This document shows positions 34,666 through 43,493 of a DNA stretch of 64,000 nucleotides, one piece after another; the stretch's first letter is position 1; every line of letters starts with the position of its first letter. Below the pieces are notes generated by a model. The model made no database searches and was not told where the DNA came from. It saw nothing but the letters and a program-made list of their open reading frames with translations. The DNA is from Catenovulum agarivorans DS-2. Its GTDB lineage: Bacteria > Pseudomonadota > Gammaproteobacteria > Enterobacterales > Alteromonadaceae. Location of the stretch: the NCBI RefSeq assembly GCF_000568405.1, contig NZ_ARZY01000023.1, positions 20,961 to 84,960 on the forward strand. The letters run 5' to 3'. Position numbers and translations under genes: made by a program.

Positions 34666-35796
34666 ATGTCTCAAAAAATATTGCTAGTGATGGAAAATGA
34701 ATTTGAAAAGTGCCCGAGAGCCCGAAGACTTTTTATGGCTTTAGCAGCACGGCATCAAGTTAAACACATATGCAGGCCTTTATTAAATGAAAACAATCAA
34801 GCGGGCAACTTACTTTGGCATTTAAATAAAAATTTACACAGCCCACTAACTCGTAAATTAGTCGATCTCGCTATAAAATTTAACTTATTGAATTTCGCCT
34901 TAGGGTATAAAAGTCGTTGTTATGATGTTGGTAATGTTAAGGATGGCGATTTTGATTATATATTCGTATATCAATTATATCTGTTACCTCATTTTATCGA
35001 GTTTAAAAAAACGAAAGTGATTTTTGATGCGCGTGAATGTTATCCACTTCAACTGGCTAATAATAAGAAATGGCTGTCTACTCACGGAAAATTAGCCGAA
35101 TTTGCCTGTAAAAAGTTAATTCCAAAAGTATACAAAACAACTACAGTGTCCCCCTCTCTACAAACGTATTATCAAGCGCTCACAGGTCGAAAACCCGAAT
35201 TATTTCCAAGTTATCCGCATTCGAGTTATAGGGTCAACGCACTAGATAAAGCAATTGGTACACCTATTCGGCTTATACATCACGGTTCCTGCGACAGAAA
35301 ACGTGAATTACATCAAATGATTGAACTAATGCAATTACTTGGTTCAAACTTTCAGCTTGATTTAATGTTGGTATATAAACCTGGAAATTCATATATTAAA
35401 GAGATCGAATTGCTCGTTGATAAAACTGATAATGTTCAGTTAATTGACGCTGTTTCTCCTGAGCAAATAATAAAATCAACCATGGTATACGATTTGGGGC
35501 TGTTTTTATTGCCTGATAACGGCAGTCAAAACAAGTATGCCTTACCAAATAAGTATTTTGAATTTTTGTATGCAGGCTTACCCGTTATTACAAGTGGTTC
35601 CATTGATATGAAGATGTATACGGATAAATACGGGTTCGGTCTATCATTTTTAAATGAGTCTTTACAAGAAATTGCAGACCATATTAAACATATCACAAAA
35701 GAAGACATCGAAAAATTTAAGCGCTCAATTGATAAAGAAGTAAGTTTTTTTACAGTTGAAGAAAATATAAAACAATGTTTGCCAGAGTTAATTTAA
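34666..35796 (+). CDS. GT4-like glycosyltransferase, module 2
   Basis: The 376-residue paralogue of the transferase at 29567 has KVIFDARECYPLQ, TTVSPSLQTYY, IHHGSCDRKRELHQMIELM and NKYFEFLYAGLPVITS at matching positions. Both begin with a similar line containing KCPRARR or KCPRPRR. The divergence between the two suggests an old duplication and different donors or acceptors. It lies 29 bp before the second AsnB-like gene. Confidence 0.8.
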   Translation: MSQKILLVMENEFEKCPRARRLFMALAARHQVKHICRPLLNENNQAGNLLWHLNKNLHSPLTRKLVDLAIKFNLLNFALGYKSRCYDVGNVKDGDFDYIFVYQLYLLPHFIEFKKTKVIFDARECYPLQLANNKKWLSTHGKLAEFACKKLIPKVYKTTTVSPSLQTYYQALTGRKPELFPSYPHSSYRVNALDKAIGTPIRLIHHGSCDRKRELHQMIELMQLLGSNFQLDLMLVYKPGNSYIKEIELLVDKTDNVQLIDAVSPEQIIKSTMVYDLGLFLLPDNGSQNKYALPNKYFEFLYAGLPVITSGSIDMKMYTDKYGFGLSFLNESLQEIADHIKHITKEDIEKFKRSIDKEVSFFTVEENIKQCLPELI

Positions 35797-35825
35797 TTCT
35801 ACTTGGCTTTACCTAGGGGAATAAT

Positions 35826-37685
35826 ATGTGCGGTATTAGTGGCATTTTTAGTTTTAGCGGGCAGGTTAATAAAGAGCGCTTAGCTAATTTTAATAACGCG
35901 CTTACCCATAGAGGTCCGGATGCTCAAAATGTATATATTTCTACCTCTGGTTTTCTTGGATTGGGACACTGTCGACTTTCGATAGTTGATACTCATGAAC
36001 ATGCAAATCAGCCTTTTTTATCCAACGATAAAAGATATAGTTTGGTTTTTAATGGAGAGATTTATAATTATCTGGAACTTAGAGCAGATTTAGAGAGGCT
36101 AGGGCATTATTTCTATACTCAATCAGATACTGAAGTTCTATTGGCTGCTTATATTGAATGGGGTGAAAATTGTCTTCAAAAATTTAATGGAATGTGGGCA
36201 TTTGCTATTTGGGATGATCTAAAACAAAAATTATTTTTATCTCGCGATAGATTCGGTGTTAAGTCTTTGTATTATAAAGAATACGAAGGCGAAGTCTCAT
36301 TTGCATCAGAGCAGAAAGCATTTAAGCACTTAGACGGGAGTATCACTTTTGACCTTAATAATGTGAATAATGCTTTGATATTTCCGCAAAGCGTTGAAGC
36401 TCATCGAGAAACTATATATTCAAATATAAAAAAACTGTTGCCGGGGGAGTTTGCAGTCGTCGAACAAAACCACCTTAGAATATCTAAATGGTGGGATACA
36501 TACGAGAGTGTGTTTCAAGTTGAAGAAACAGTGAATGCGGATTTGCTGACAGATTTATTTGAAGATGCCTGCCGTATTAGAACTCGCACAGATGTCAAAC
36601 TGGCAACCTCTTTGAGTGGTGGGTTAGATTCTTCCGCGGTTACTTCTCAATTAGCTTGTTTTAAGGATGTTAGAGTCGAAAAACAACTTAAGGCATTTAT
36701 TGGATCATTTCCAGGAACGCAACAAGACGAGTTTAAATGGGGGAAAGCGGTAGTTGATCACCATCAATTACCCTACAACCGAGTTAATATCGAAACTGAT
36801 AATTTAATCGATATTTTGTTTAAGAGCACGATAGCGCTAGAAGATATGAATTCGTTACCTGCTATTGGACAGTGGCTGATATATGAGTCTATGAATAAAG
36901 AAGGATATAAAGTATCGCTTGAAGGCCATGCAGGAGATGAAATATTAGGTGGGTACTACCCATACTTTCAAGCTTATATTTCTGATTTAATCAATGAGCG
37001 TTCAGATATTAACGCTTTAGCAAGTGCCATACCTATGATGGGGCAAATTCCAAACTGTAATGCTAAAGTGATTAGAGAAAACTTACTTAAGGTGAGCGAA
37101 TCATATTTAAGCTCTAATAAAAAGTTAACTAAACGCCAAGCATTATATCGGAGGTACATTTCGAATATTTCGGCCTTACAAACAGAGATAGTAAAAGAGA
37201 AAACTTACGATACGTATATGAATAATTCTCAATTATTTCAGAGGTTATTCGAGGATTTCCATTATTTTTCATTGCCAAATATACTCAAAAATTACGACCG
37301 GTTATCTATGGCGCACTCTGTCGAGATTCGTTCTCCTTTTTTAGATTATCGTTTTGTGTTGGCTGCTTTTAAAGCTCCTCATCAATTACGTATCGCAAAA
37401 GGAAAAACAAAAGTACTTATTCGCGACCATTTTAAATTTATCCCTGAGCCAGTTCGAAACCGAGTTGATAAGTCTGGATTCACGCCTCCTATATTTCATT
37501 GGTTAGAGAACGAATTAGGTTATTGGCTTAAAGATTGGATACATCAAAAAGATTTTCTTGAATCTGGCCTTTTTGATGGGCAATTATTGTCACGAGATAT
37601 ACATACTTTTATTAAACAAAAAAATTGGAAAGCGATTGTTTCACTTTGGCCACTCATTAATTTATCTATTTTGGAGTCAGCATGA
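35826..37685 (+). CDS. Asparagine synthetase-like amidotransferase, module 2
   Basis: The 619-residue paralogue of the gene at 30722 has MCGISGI with Cys2, HRGPD, LVFNGEIYNY, GMWAFAIWD, then SLSGGLDSS in the synthetase domain and EGHAGDEILGG. The two copies look roughly 60% identical by eye over the first 150 residues, so they may amidate different uronic acids. All catalytic residues I can check are present. It overlaps the next gene by 4 bases. Confidence 0.82.
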   Translation: MCGISGIFSFSGQVNKERLANFNNALTHRGPDAQNVYISTSGFLGLGHCRLSIVDTHEHANQPFLSNDKRYSLVFNGEIYNYLELRADLERLGHYFYTQSDTEVLLAAYIEWGENCLQKFNGMWAFAIWDDLKQKLFLSRDRFGVKSLYYKEYEGEVSFASEQKAFKHLDGSITFDLNNVNNALIFPQSVEAHRETIYSNIKKLLPGEFAVVEQNHLRISKWWDTYESVFQVEETVNADLLTDLFEDACRIRTRTDVKLATSLSGGLDSSAVTSQLACFKDVRVEKQLKAFIGSFPGTQQDEFKWGKAVVDHHQLPYNRVNIETDNLIDILFKSTIALEDMNSLPAIGQWLIYESMNKEGYKVSLEGHAGDEILGGYYPYFQAYISDLINERSDINALASAIPMMGQIPNCNAKVIRENLLKVSESYLSSNKKLTKRQALYRRYISNISALQTEIVKEKTYDTYMNNSQLFQRLFEDFHYFSLPNILKNYDRLSMAHSVEIRSPFLDYRFVLAAFKAPHQLRIAKGKTKVLIRDHFKFIPEPVRNRVDKSGFTPPIFHWLENELGYWLKDWIHQKDFLESGLFDGQLLSRDIHTFIKQKNWKAIVSLWPLINLSILESA

Positions 37686-38200
37686 ATTTAATTGCTAAAA
37701 GGCTTATTGCGAATATTGAGCGAAATATACAAACTTCACTTGTTTATATATGGGGCGCTGGCGAGTTGGGTCACACAATAGGTGAATGGTTGCTGCAAAA
37801 CAGACCTGATTGCCAAGTTCTTGGATTTATTGAAACTAGCCCTAAACAAACTAGTATTCAGATAATGCAGTCGCAATTGCCTGTATATTCTTTCGATTCT
37901 GCCGGATTGTCAGAAGAACACTACCTTATCATTGCTTCACAGGCGTTTGAGCGTGAGATTATTGCCAACATTTATAAAGTAGCGCCCGAGTTTAAGTCGA
38001 AAATTATAAGTTATAGTCAGTATAAATGTTGGTTGAAAAAGCAAATTGAAGATTTAGTCGCTGGAAACGAAATAAAAAAACTTACTGCATTAGTATTTGA
38101 CTATCCTGAAGATTACCAGTTGTGGCTTGCTATGGCTGAATTAGAAACGGATGAAAGTATTAGAAACGATTATTTAATCTGTGCGCAGGCTTTATCCTAA
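37682..38200 (+). CDS. Rossmann-like protein with C-terminal tail, module 2
   Basis: The 172-residue paralogue of the gene at 32584 has LVYIWGAGELGHTIGEWLL (about residues 20-38), LGFIETSPKQ and LIIASQAFEREI, followed by a helical tail of similar length with YPEDYQLWLAMAELETDES. It ends 21 bp from the convergent cytidylyltransferase gene, with no clear terminator between. Function is unknown. Confidence 0.65.
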   Translation: MNLIAKRLIANIERNIQTSLVYIWGAGELGHTIGEWLLQNRPDCQVLGFIETSPKQTSIQIMQSQLPVYSFDSAGLSEEHYLIIASQAFEREIIANIYKVAPEFKSKIISYSQYKCWLKKQIEDLVAGNEIKKLTALVFDYPEDYQLWLAMAELETDESIRNDYLICAQALS

Positions 38201-38221
38201 TCGTAATTTCATGCGGCATAG

Positions 38222-38983
38222 CTAAGCTAAGCAAGCTGACAAGCTAGCCATTGCATGGTTATCTTCTAAATCTTCACAAGTATCAATCTCAACCCAACCC
38301 CGTTCGATGAAAACGGGTCTAACTTCAAACCGATCGTTTATTAATAATTGAATAAAGCTTGTCATATACATATTATCAAAATCCTTACCATCGTATGTTT
38401 GCTCTCTACTAAGGTTTTGATAAAAATCCAAAATTTTCGGGATGATATGTTGGCTTAACTTGATTAGGCCAATATATTGTGCCTGAATATTTTCGTAACA
38501 ATTCGTTTTTTTGCCCAATTCAGCTATAGAACCATTCGGTGCCAGTATAAAGCTTTCTGCATCTTCTAAGGGATTTTCCATTCTTCGTTGCCAGTAAGGA
38601 AGCCAGCCTTTATCAGCCACCAGGCTAATCGGAGAATTGTCACTGATTAAAGTTTTTACTGTATCTTGTTGATACACAATATCGCCGTAGCTAATAATTA
38701 AATCGCAGCCTAAGTTCTCTAACAGAGACTGAGCACAAAATAAGCTAGCCACCATATTACTTGTCAAATAATTAGGATTGCGTACGACTTTGCCATACGG
38801 ATTAAATTGTTCACCTTTATAACCAGTCACTATACTAATGTCGCTTACACCAGCAGCTTTTAAAGCTTCTATTTGATATTCAAGTAAAGGTTTACCAAAT
38901 AACTCTACCAAAGCCTTGGGTTTATTATCTGTATATGGGCGAAGTCGACTACCTTGGCCTGCTGCTAAGATGATTGCTTTCAT
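38222..38983 (-). CDS. Cytidylyltransferase, candidate CTP:phosphoglutamine enzyme (Cj1416 family)
   Basis: The 253-residue nucleotidyltransferase has [19 protein letters not shown] (residues 7-25), the metal Asp in ISYGDIVYQ and the closing [12 protein letters not shown] (about 230-241). Length and neighbours match Campylobacter jejuni Cj1416, which joins CTP and L-glutamine phosphate to CDP-L-glutamine in phosphoramidate synthesis. On motif grounds alone it could be a LicC or sugar-phosphate enzyme. The four-gene set around it makes the Cj1416 role the best reading. It overlaps the upstream amidotransferase-fold gene by 4 bases. Confidence 0.75.
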   Translation of the reverse strand: MKAIILAAGQGSRLRPYTDNKPKALVELFGKPLLEYQIEALKAAGVSDISIVTGYKGEQFNPYGKVVRNPNYLTSNMVASLFCAQSLLENLGCDLIISYGDIVYQQDTVKTLISDNSPISLVADKGWLPYWQRRMENPLEDAESFILAPNGSIAELGKKTNCYENIQAQYIGLIKLSQHIIPKILDFYQNLSREQTYDGKDFDNMYMTSFIQLLINDRFEVRPVFIERGWVEIDTCEDLEDNHAMASLSACLA

Positions 38984-39579
38984 TGATTGTACCTTGATTT
39001 AAATAACTGAATGTCTATTTCAGAGAAGTTTACGTTACGCTCAGGGTGCCACATTATCCCCTCAATTGGTGCTGAGATATGAGACACAGATTTTATGATG
39101 TTATCTAGGCCAATAGCTTTAACTATGAGGTCCTGATTAGTTTGAGTTGTCCCTAATGTATGATAACTGTTTACTTGGACTATTTGGTTATTGAACTTGA
39201 TACTTTGGGTGGGGGTTACTTGTCCCTGTACTGGGTATAATTGCATACCAAAATACTGCTGAATGGCTTGCATTCCGCGACAAACACCAATGAGCGGTAT
39301 TTTATAAGTTAATGCTATTGACAGCAGTTTATGTTCAATTTTACTTCTTTCGTCACTCAATTTTGTATCATACTCTCCACCACCGGTCAGTAAAATACCA
39401 TCAAAGTTTGTATTTTGAATAATTTGTTCTGCTAACATGCTATCGTTAGGTAATAAGCAGGGCGTAAGATTGCATTGGTGTAAAAATTTAAACCAAGTAT
39501 TATCAATTGAGTCTCTGTATTCACCATAATCTTTAATGTAATCCTGACGCATAGTGACGAGTATCGTTTTTACTGTCAT
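38980..39579 (-). CDS. Class I glutamine amidotransferase-fold hydrolase (Cj1417 family)
   Basis: The 199-residue product has the class I triad: Cys100 in [12 protein letters not shown], and His178 and Glu180 in WHPERN, plus TGGGEYD near residue 68. It has no synthase partner domain, as in gamma-glutamyl hydrolases. C. jejuni Cj1417 cleaves CDP-L-glutamine to cytidine diphosphoramidate and glutamate, and is encoded between the Cj1416 and Cj1418 genes as here. It lies 2 bp after the kinase gene. Confidence 0.8.
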   Translation of the reverse strand: MTVKTILVTMRQDYIKDYGEYRDSIDNTWFKFLHQCNLTPCLLPNDSMLAEQIIQNTNFDGILLTGGGEYDTKLSDERSKIEHKLLSIALTYKIPLIGVCRGMQAIQQYFGMQLYPVQGQVTPTQSIKFNNQIVQVNSYHTLGTTQTNQDLIVKAIGLDNIIKSVSHISAPIEGIMWHPERNVNFSEIDIQLFKSRYNQ

Positions 39580-39581
39580 CT

Positions 39582-41933
39582 TTACTTAAGTATTTTAACC
39601 TGTTTATTTAGGCAATTTATCTCTAATAATTCGGCTTGCTTCCATTTTTGGAACAATGTTTCACCAGCACCTATTATTGCAGGTATATTTAACTCGCTGG
39701 CTCTGATCGCCATATGTGAATTACAACCACCGAATTGAGTAATTAACCCCGCAATTGAATGTGAAAAAAGCCAGTCGTATCCGGGATCTGCATTTGGAAT
39801 AAATATGATTTTATTGTCGATATTTTCGTGGCTTGATTCACTCCAAATTTTCGCGCAGGCTGTTTCTTGAGTAATAAAATTTGGCTCTGATGCTGGCATG
39901 TCAAAACCTTCTACATCGTTACCACTAATAATGAGTGGGGGAAGGGTTAATGTTTTAGTTAGTTCGAATTTACTTTTTCCAGCTTCAATACTTTTTCGAA
40001 GCGTTTGCTCTACGTTTACGCTCGAACATGCCATGTCAAGTAAAGAGTTTATATCCAGATAAGCTGCATCTTCCCTGCTAATTCCGTACTTGGAAGCCAA
40101 ATCTGCAATATTTTCGAGACTGTCACTCAATGAACGAGTAAAGATGAACTTTGCGTATTCTCGTCCTTCAATTGCTGATTTAATAAAGTGAAATAGTGAG
40201 TCTACTGAGTGGCTGATACCATGCTCTTTTATTAACCGATGGCATTTTTGATAAGCTGTTTTACTTAAATTGAAAGTAGGTTTAATTTGCGGTTCAGTTA
40301 TCGAATCAAAATTAAAATAAGCTTCTGGTGTGTGGTCATATCGATTTGAAGTAATGTCGTATGTGCCTGGGCGTAAATGGCCATACTCAGCAAGAAAGTC
40401 TGTTTTGTTTAACCTCGATATATCTTCTTTCATCGTTGAGCTAACGGTGTGCAGGCTGTTCATAAATTGATGATAATCTGCATCGGATATTACGTCAGTA
40501 TTGATAAGAGATTGCAGCATTTGTACTGCAATAAAACCTGCTCTGGCAAGTCCTGCAAAAGGCAGTGTTCCATAACGTTTACAGTCTTCCAGTAACCAGT
40601 AGATTCTTTGAATTGGATCACGGATCTCAGTGCATATTTTGAATTGTCTAGTTTTCAATTTTTCTATTTTATGGACATCTTGGATCCAAAGACCAGTCCT
40701 TGCATCAATTATATTATTAGTTAATTGACGAAGTAGTGTTGATATCTCTTTGCATTCTTTCTGAGTAAATCCGGCTTCCATAAGATGTTTAAACTTTGTT
40801 TCAAGATCAAACGTATAACATGAAAGAACAATGTTAAACTCAACTTTGTCATGATTTGTTGGGTTATTTTCTAGTTGTTTTAGGTAATAGTTAAGCAGTT
40901 TTTCAGCGAGGGCTGGTGGTGTTTCTTTTGGAATAAAAGAATTAAAGCTGACTCTTACATCAATATAAGGCAGGCCCGAAAAATCCACTAGTAGCGGGAA
41001 GCTGCGCAAATTGAGGTAGCCGTAGTTATTTCTTTGGTAGGCCCAGATATTGTCTGTTACTAGCTCTTTGTATAAGGTTAATGCAAGCGGCTTAGGTTTG
41101 GTACCTATAATCTCAGCTGGGTTCCAGTCTGGCATAACGCCAAATAACGATTTTTCACCATACAAAAAAGGGTGTCTGCTACTCAAGGTATCAATTTTGA
41201 GCTTAGTTTCAGCTAAAAGTTGTTTGAACTGAAAAGTGTTCACAGACGTTTTATTGTTAACAACTAATGGTCTGACTTGCAGTAACCAAAGTTTGTCGTT
41301 TTGATCTATAGCAAATTCGATATCCAACTTTTCGGAGTTAAATAAGTGTTCCAGTTCTTTCGCTAAGTTAATCAATTTAAGTTGTAATGGGGTTTTGGGC
41401 TCCGTTCCTCTGGCAAGATAACTTGTTGTTAAATCATTCGTTGTTCCAGATGTGATGCTGTTACAGCTGCCAGACTTATCATAATTTATTACATAATACG
41501 GACTTCCATCCGACTGGTTATATGTAAAGATGACGCCACAGATTTTTACCTTACTAAGCATTGGTTGGATAAGAACTTCTTCTTTGTGGCTTGTATCAGT
41601 GGCTGGGTAACTGGCAAATACTTGGTTTATTGCCTCTGCCAATTTGGCATCGCTTTTGATATTGTCGATAGTCAAGTACTTGCCTGCAGCTGACGAATTA
41701 TGTGTATCTTCCTGACTACAACTGCTACGAACAATTAGAGGTGCATGACTAATTAAAAATTGCTTTAGCCGATTTGAATTATTACATGACTGTTTTATCA
41801 TGTAGATGGGCAGAACTTCTGCATTTTCAAGCAAACCAGCAAGGCTTTGCAAAGTTCTTCCTTTGCTTAAAAATGGCAAACAGCTTACTGATACAGTGTC
41901 CAAATTTTCAATTTTATTGCTGGTCTGCTTCAT
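39582..41933 (-). CDS. PEP synthase-like L-glutamine kinase candidate (Cj1418 family)
   Basis: The 783-residue product has an N-terminal ATP-grasp region (LIVRSSCSQEDTHNSSAAGK near residues 67-86; DIEFAIDQNDKLWLLQVRPL near 204-223) and a C-terminal swivelling PEP-utiliser-type domain with catalytic His740 in FGGCNSHMAIRASE. The PEP-binding barrel of true PEP synthase or PPDK is absent. This ATP-grasp/linker/His layout fits Cj1418, which phosphorylates the amide of L-glutamine with ATP, the first step to phosphoramidate. It lies 12 bp after the methyltransferase gene. Confidence 0.78.
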   Translation of the reverse strand: MKQTSNKIENLDTVSVSCLPFLSKGRTLQSLAGLLENAEVLPIYMIKQSCNNSNRLKQFLISHAPLIVRSSCSQEDTHNSSAAGKYLTIDNIKSDAKLAEAINQVFASYPATDTSHKEEVLIQPMLSKVKICGVIFTYNQSDGSPYYVINYDKSGSCNSITSGTTNDLTTSYLARGTEPKTPLQLKLINLAKELEHLFNSEKLDIEFAIDQNDKLWLLQVRPLVVNNKTSVNTFQFKQLLAETKLKIDTLSSRHPFLYGEKSLFGVMPDWNPAEIIGTKPKPLALTLYKELVTDNIWAYQRNNYGYLNLRSFPLLVDFSGLPYIDVRVSFNSFIPKETPPALAEKLLNYYLKQLENNPTNHDKVEFNIVLSCYTFDLETKFKHLMEAGFTQKECKEISTLLRQLTNNIIDARTGLWIQDVHKIEKLKTRQFKICTEIRDPIQRIYWLLEDCKRYGTLPFAGLARAGFIAVQMLQSLINTDVISDADYHQFMNSLHTVSSTMKEDISRLNKTDFLAEYGHLRPGTYDITSNRYDHTPEAYFNFDSITEPQIKPTFNLSKTAYQKCHRLIKEHGISHSVDSLFHFIKSAIEGREYAKFIFTRSLSDSLENIADLASKYGISREDAAYLDINSLLDMACSSVNVEQTLRKSIEAGKSKFELTKTLTLPPLIISGNDVEGFDMPASEPNFITQETACAKIWSESSHENIDNKIIFIPNADPGYDWLFSHSIAGLITQFGGCNSHMAIRASELNIPAIIGAGETLFQKWKQAELLEINCLNKQVKILK

Positions 41934-41945
41934 CTAGCTACTCTC

Positions 41946-42695
41946 TTATTTTAATTGTGCCGCCCAAATCCTAGTTGTATAGGGTACTTCTATCGTTTCG
42001 TTAGAAATATTAGTAAGCATTAGAGATATATCTTTAATAATATTGGGGAAGCTTTCCTTGGCTTGGCGCTCTAAAGTTGCATGAGAACGCCAGGCTTCTA
42101 TAACGTCATCTTTATGCTGCTGATGTACAATATTCCCAGTTAAAAAATGTACTGGGTTAAACAAATTACTTCTATCAATCTCATCCGTTTGATCTTCGCG
42201 TCGAGTACCGTAACCATATTTAGGAATATACTTTTTTATAATACTTTCTATTTCTGCTTGTATAGGATCATTTAAATCTCTATGGTTCCACATAGCTGCA
42301 AACCAGCCATTGTTAACGAGGATACGTTTGCTTTCCAATAGTGCTGCTTGTCTATCACATACATTGAAAGAAGAGCCGAATGTCACAAGTGAAAAGGTAT
42401 CTGAATTTTGTTTAGTATTTTCACCAATACCTTCAAACCATTCTACGTTGGGGTATGCTTTCGTACGTTGTATCCCCTCACCACGCATATCATCATTTGG
42501 CTCAACAGCTGTGACATTTAGTCCTTGATCTGCAAGTTTAAGCGTTAAATGAGCAACACCTGCACCTACGTCACAAACTTTTTCGTTTGGTTTTACACCG
42601 GTCAGCTCAAATAATTTGTGTAAAGCTTCATCTGCATAGTCAGGTCTTTTTAGGTAAGCTTTTGCCATACCTGTATAATTCCAATCAGTTTTCAT
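41946..42695 (-). CDS. SAM-dependent methyltransferase, candidate phosphoramidate O-methylase
   Basis: The 249-residue class I methyltransferase has motif I in VCDVGAGVAHLTLKLAD (about residues 39-55) and VTAVEPNDDM after it. C. jejuni encodes two such enzymes (Cj1419, Cj1420) beside the phosphoramidate genes; they are thought to methylate the phosphoramidate. Only one is seen in this cluster. It overlaps the CysC-like kinase gene by 11 bases, so they are co-translated. The acceptor is inferred from context. Confidence 0.72.
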   Translation of the reverse strand: MKTDWNYTGMAKAYLKRPDYADEALHKLFELTGVKPNEKVCDVGAGVAHLTLKLADQGLNVTAVEPNDDMRGEGIQRTKAYPNVEWFEGIGENTKQNSDTFSLVTFGSSFNVCDRQAALLESKRILVNNGWFAAMWNHRDLNDPIQAEIESIIKKYIPKYGYGTRREDQTDEIDRSNLFNPVHFLTGNIVHQQHKDDVIEAWRSHATLERQAKESFPNIIKDISLMLTNISNETIEVPYTTRIWAAQLK

Positions 42696-43203
42696 TTTTT
42701 GTTCTCAAATTTAAAGGCTGTATTAGTTTATCGACGAAAAACTCTACAGGTTTAGTGTTGTCGTTTAAAAAACAATAATCAGGCGAGCTGGGAAGCTCTA
42801 TCTCTTGCGACTGTCCTGGCAATTGCTGATCTTGATTGCTATATAAACCTTTTTGATTTCGTATATTAAGAATATTGTTTGGCACATCTACAAATACTTC
42901 GATATATTGGGGAATATTTAGACGATTCCATTTCCGAACTTCATCAAACATTGAAACAGTTGCGCAGATTACAAAATGTCCTTGCAGAGAAAGCGTTTGG
43001 CAGAGTCTTGCATAAGTTTTTGCCAGTTTGAGTCTATCAGCTTTTGAGTAGTGTGAATTTGTTTTTCCTAATATATATCTTAGTTCATCTCCATCTAAGT
43101 ATATGGCGTTGATACCCAACTGCTTTAGCCTATTTTGAAATGCTTTGGCTAGTGTAGTTTTACCGGCACCGGGCAAGCCTGTTATCCAAAAACACCTATT
43201 CAT
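42685..43203 (-). CDS. CysC-like kinase, candidate cytidine diphosphoramidate kinase (Cj1415 family)
   Basis: The 172-residue P-loop kinase has GLPGAGKTT (residues 9-17), YLDGDELRYILG (about 35-46) and ATVSMFDEVRKWNR. It resembles APS kinase, and C. jejuni Cj1415 of the same family instead phosphorylates the 3'-OH of cytidine diphosphoramidate. No ATP sulfurylase gene is near, and the Cj1416-1418 set is adjacent, which favours the Cj1415 role. A PAPS-forming role for the neighbouring sulfotransferase-fold protein is the alternative. Confidence 0.75.
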   Translation of the reverse strand: MNRCFWITGLPGAGKTTLAKAFQNRLKQLGINAIYLDGDELRYILGKTNSHYSKADRLKLAKTYARLCQTLSLQGHFVICATVSMFDEVRKWNRLNIPQYIEVFVDVPNNILNIRNQKGLYSNQDQQLPGQSQEIELPSSPDYCFLNDNTKPVEFFVDKLIQPLNLRTKNEN

Positions 43204-43493
43204 TATAGGCTCACTATAGCTGTAAAAACTTTAATTTTATTTTGTGTAATACCCATAGTTAAGAGTTGGTTGTGCAAATCGATATGATGTCTAGATGTAA
43301 TAGTAAAAAAGTCATAATTTTCCATATCTTTTTCAGTCATGTCTTTTAATTTTCGAACGGGTATTTTTTGATACTCAGAAATATTCGGTGCGTTATCTAA
43401 AATAACTTTGACCTGATTTAATTCCACCTCAGGATGCATGTCAAAATACAAATCCAAATATGTACCGCAGCCAATTAATGCAATGTTCGTCAT
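43203..43493 (-). CDS. Small Rossmann-like protein in the phosphoramidate cluster
   Basis: The 96-residue product has IALIGCGTYLDLYFD at the front, VILDNAPN near residue 30, FFTITSRHHIDLHNQLL near 66 and a closing GITQNKIKVF. It has the same plan as the other small Rossmann-like proteins in this window, but is shorter. It shares one base with each neighbour, so it is tightly coupled to the kinase and the sulfotransferase-like gene. Function is unknown. Confidence 0.62.
   Translation of the reverse strand: MTNIALIGCGTYLDLYFDMHPEVELNQVKVILDNAPNISEYQKIPVRKLKDMTEKDMENYDFFTITSRHHIDLHNQLLTMGITQNKIKVFTAIVSL

Noticed and set aside
39582..41933. PEP synthase or pyruvate phosphate dikinase
   Set aside because: The ATP-grasp and His-domain motifs are present, but the C-terminal PEP/pyruvate barrel that follows the His domain in those enzymes is missing; the protein ends 43 residues after the His.
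42685..43203. Assimilatory APS kinase (CysC)
   Set aside because: No ATP sulfurylase or other sulfate assimilation gene is near, and the gene is embedded with Cj1416-, Cj1417- and Cj1418-type genes; kept only as an alternative.
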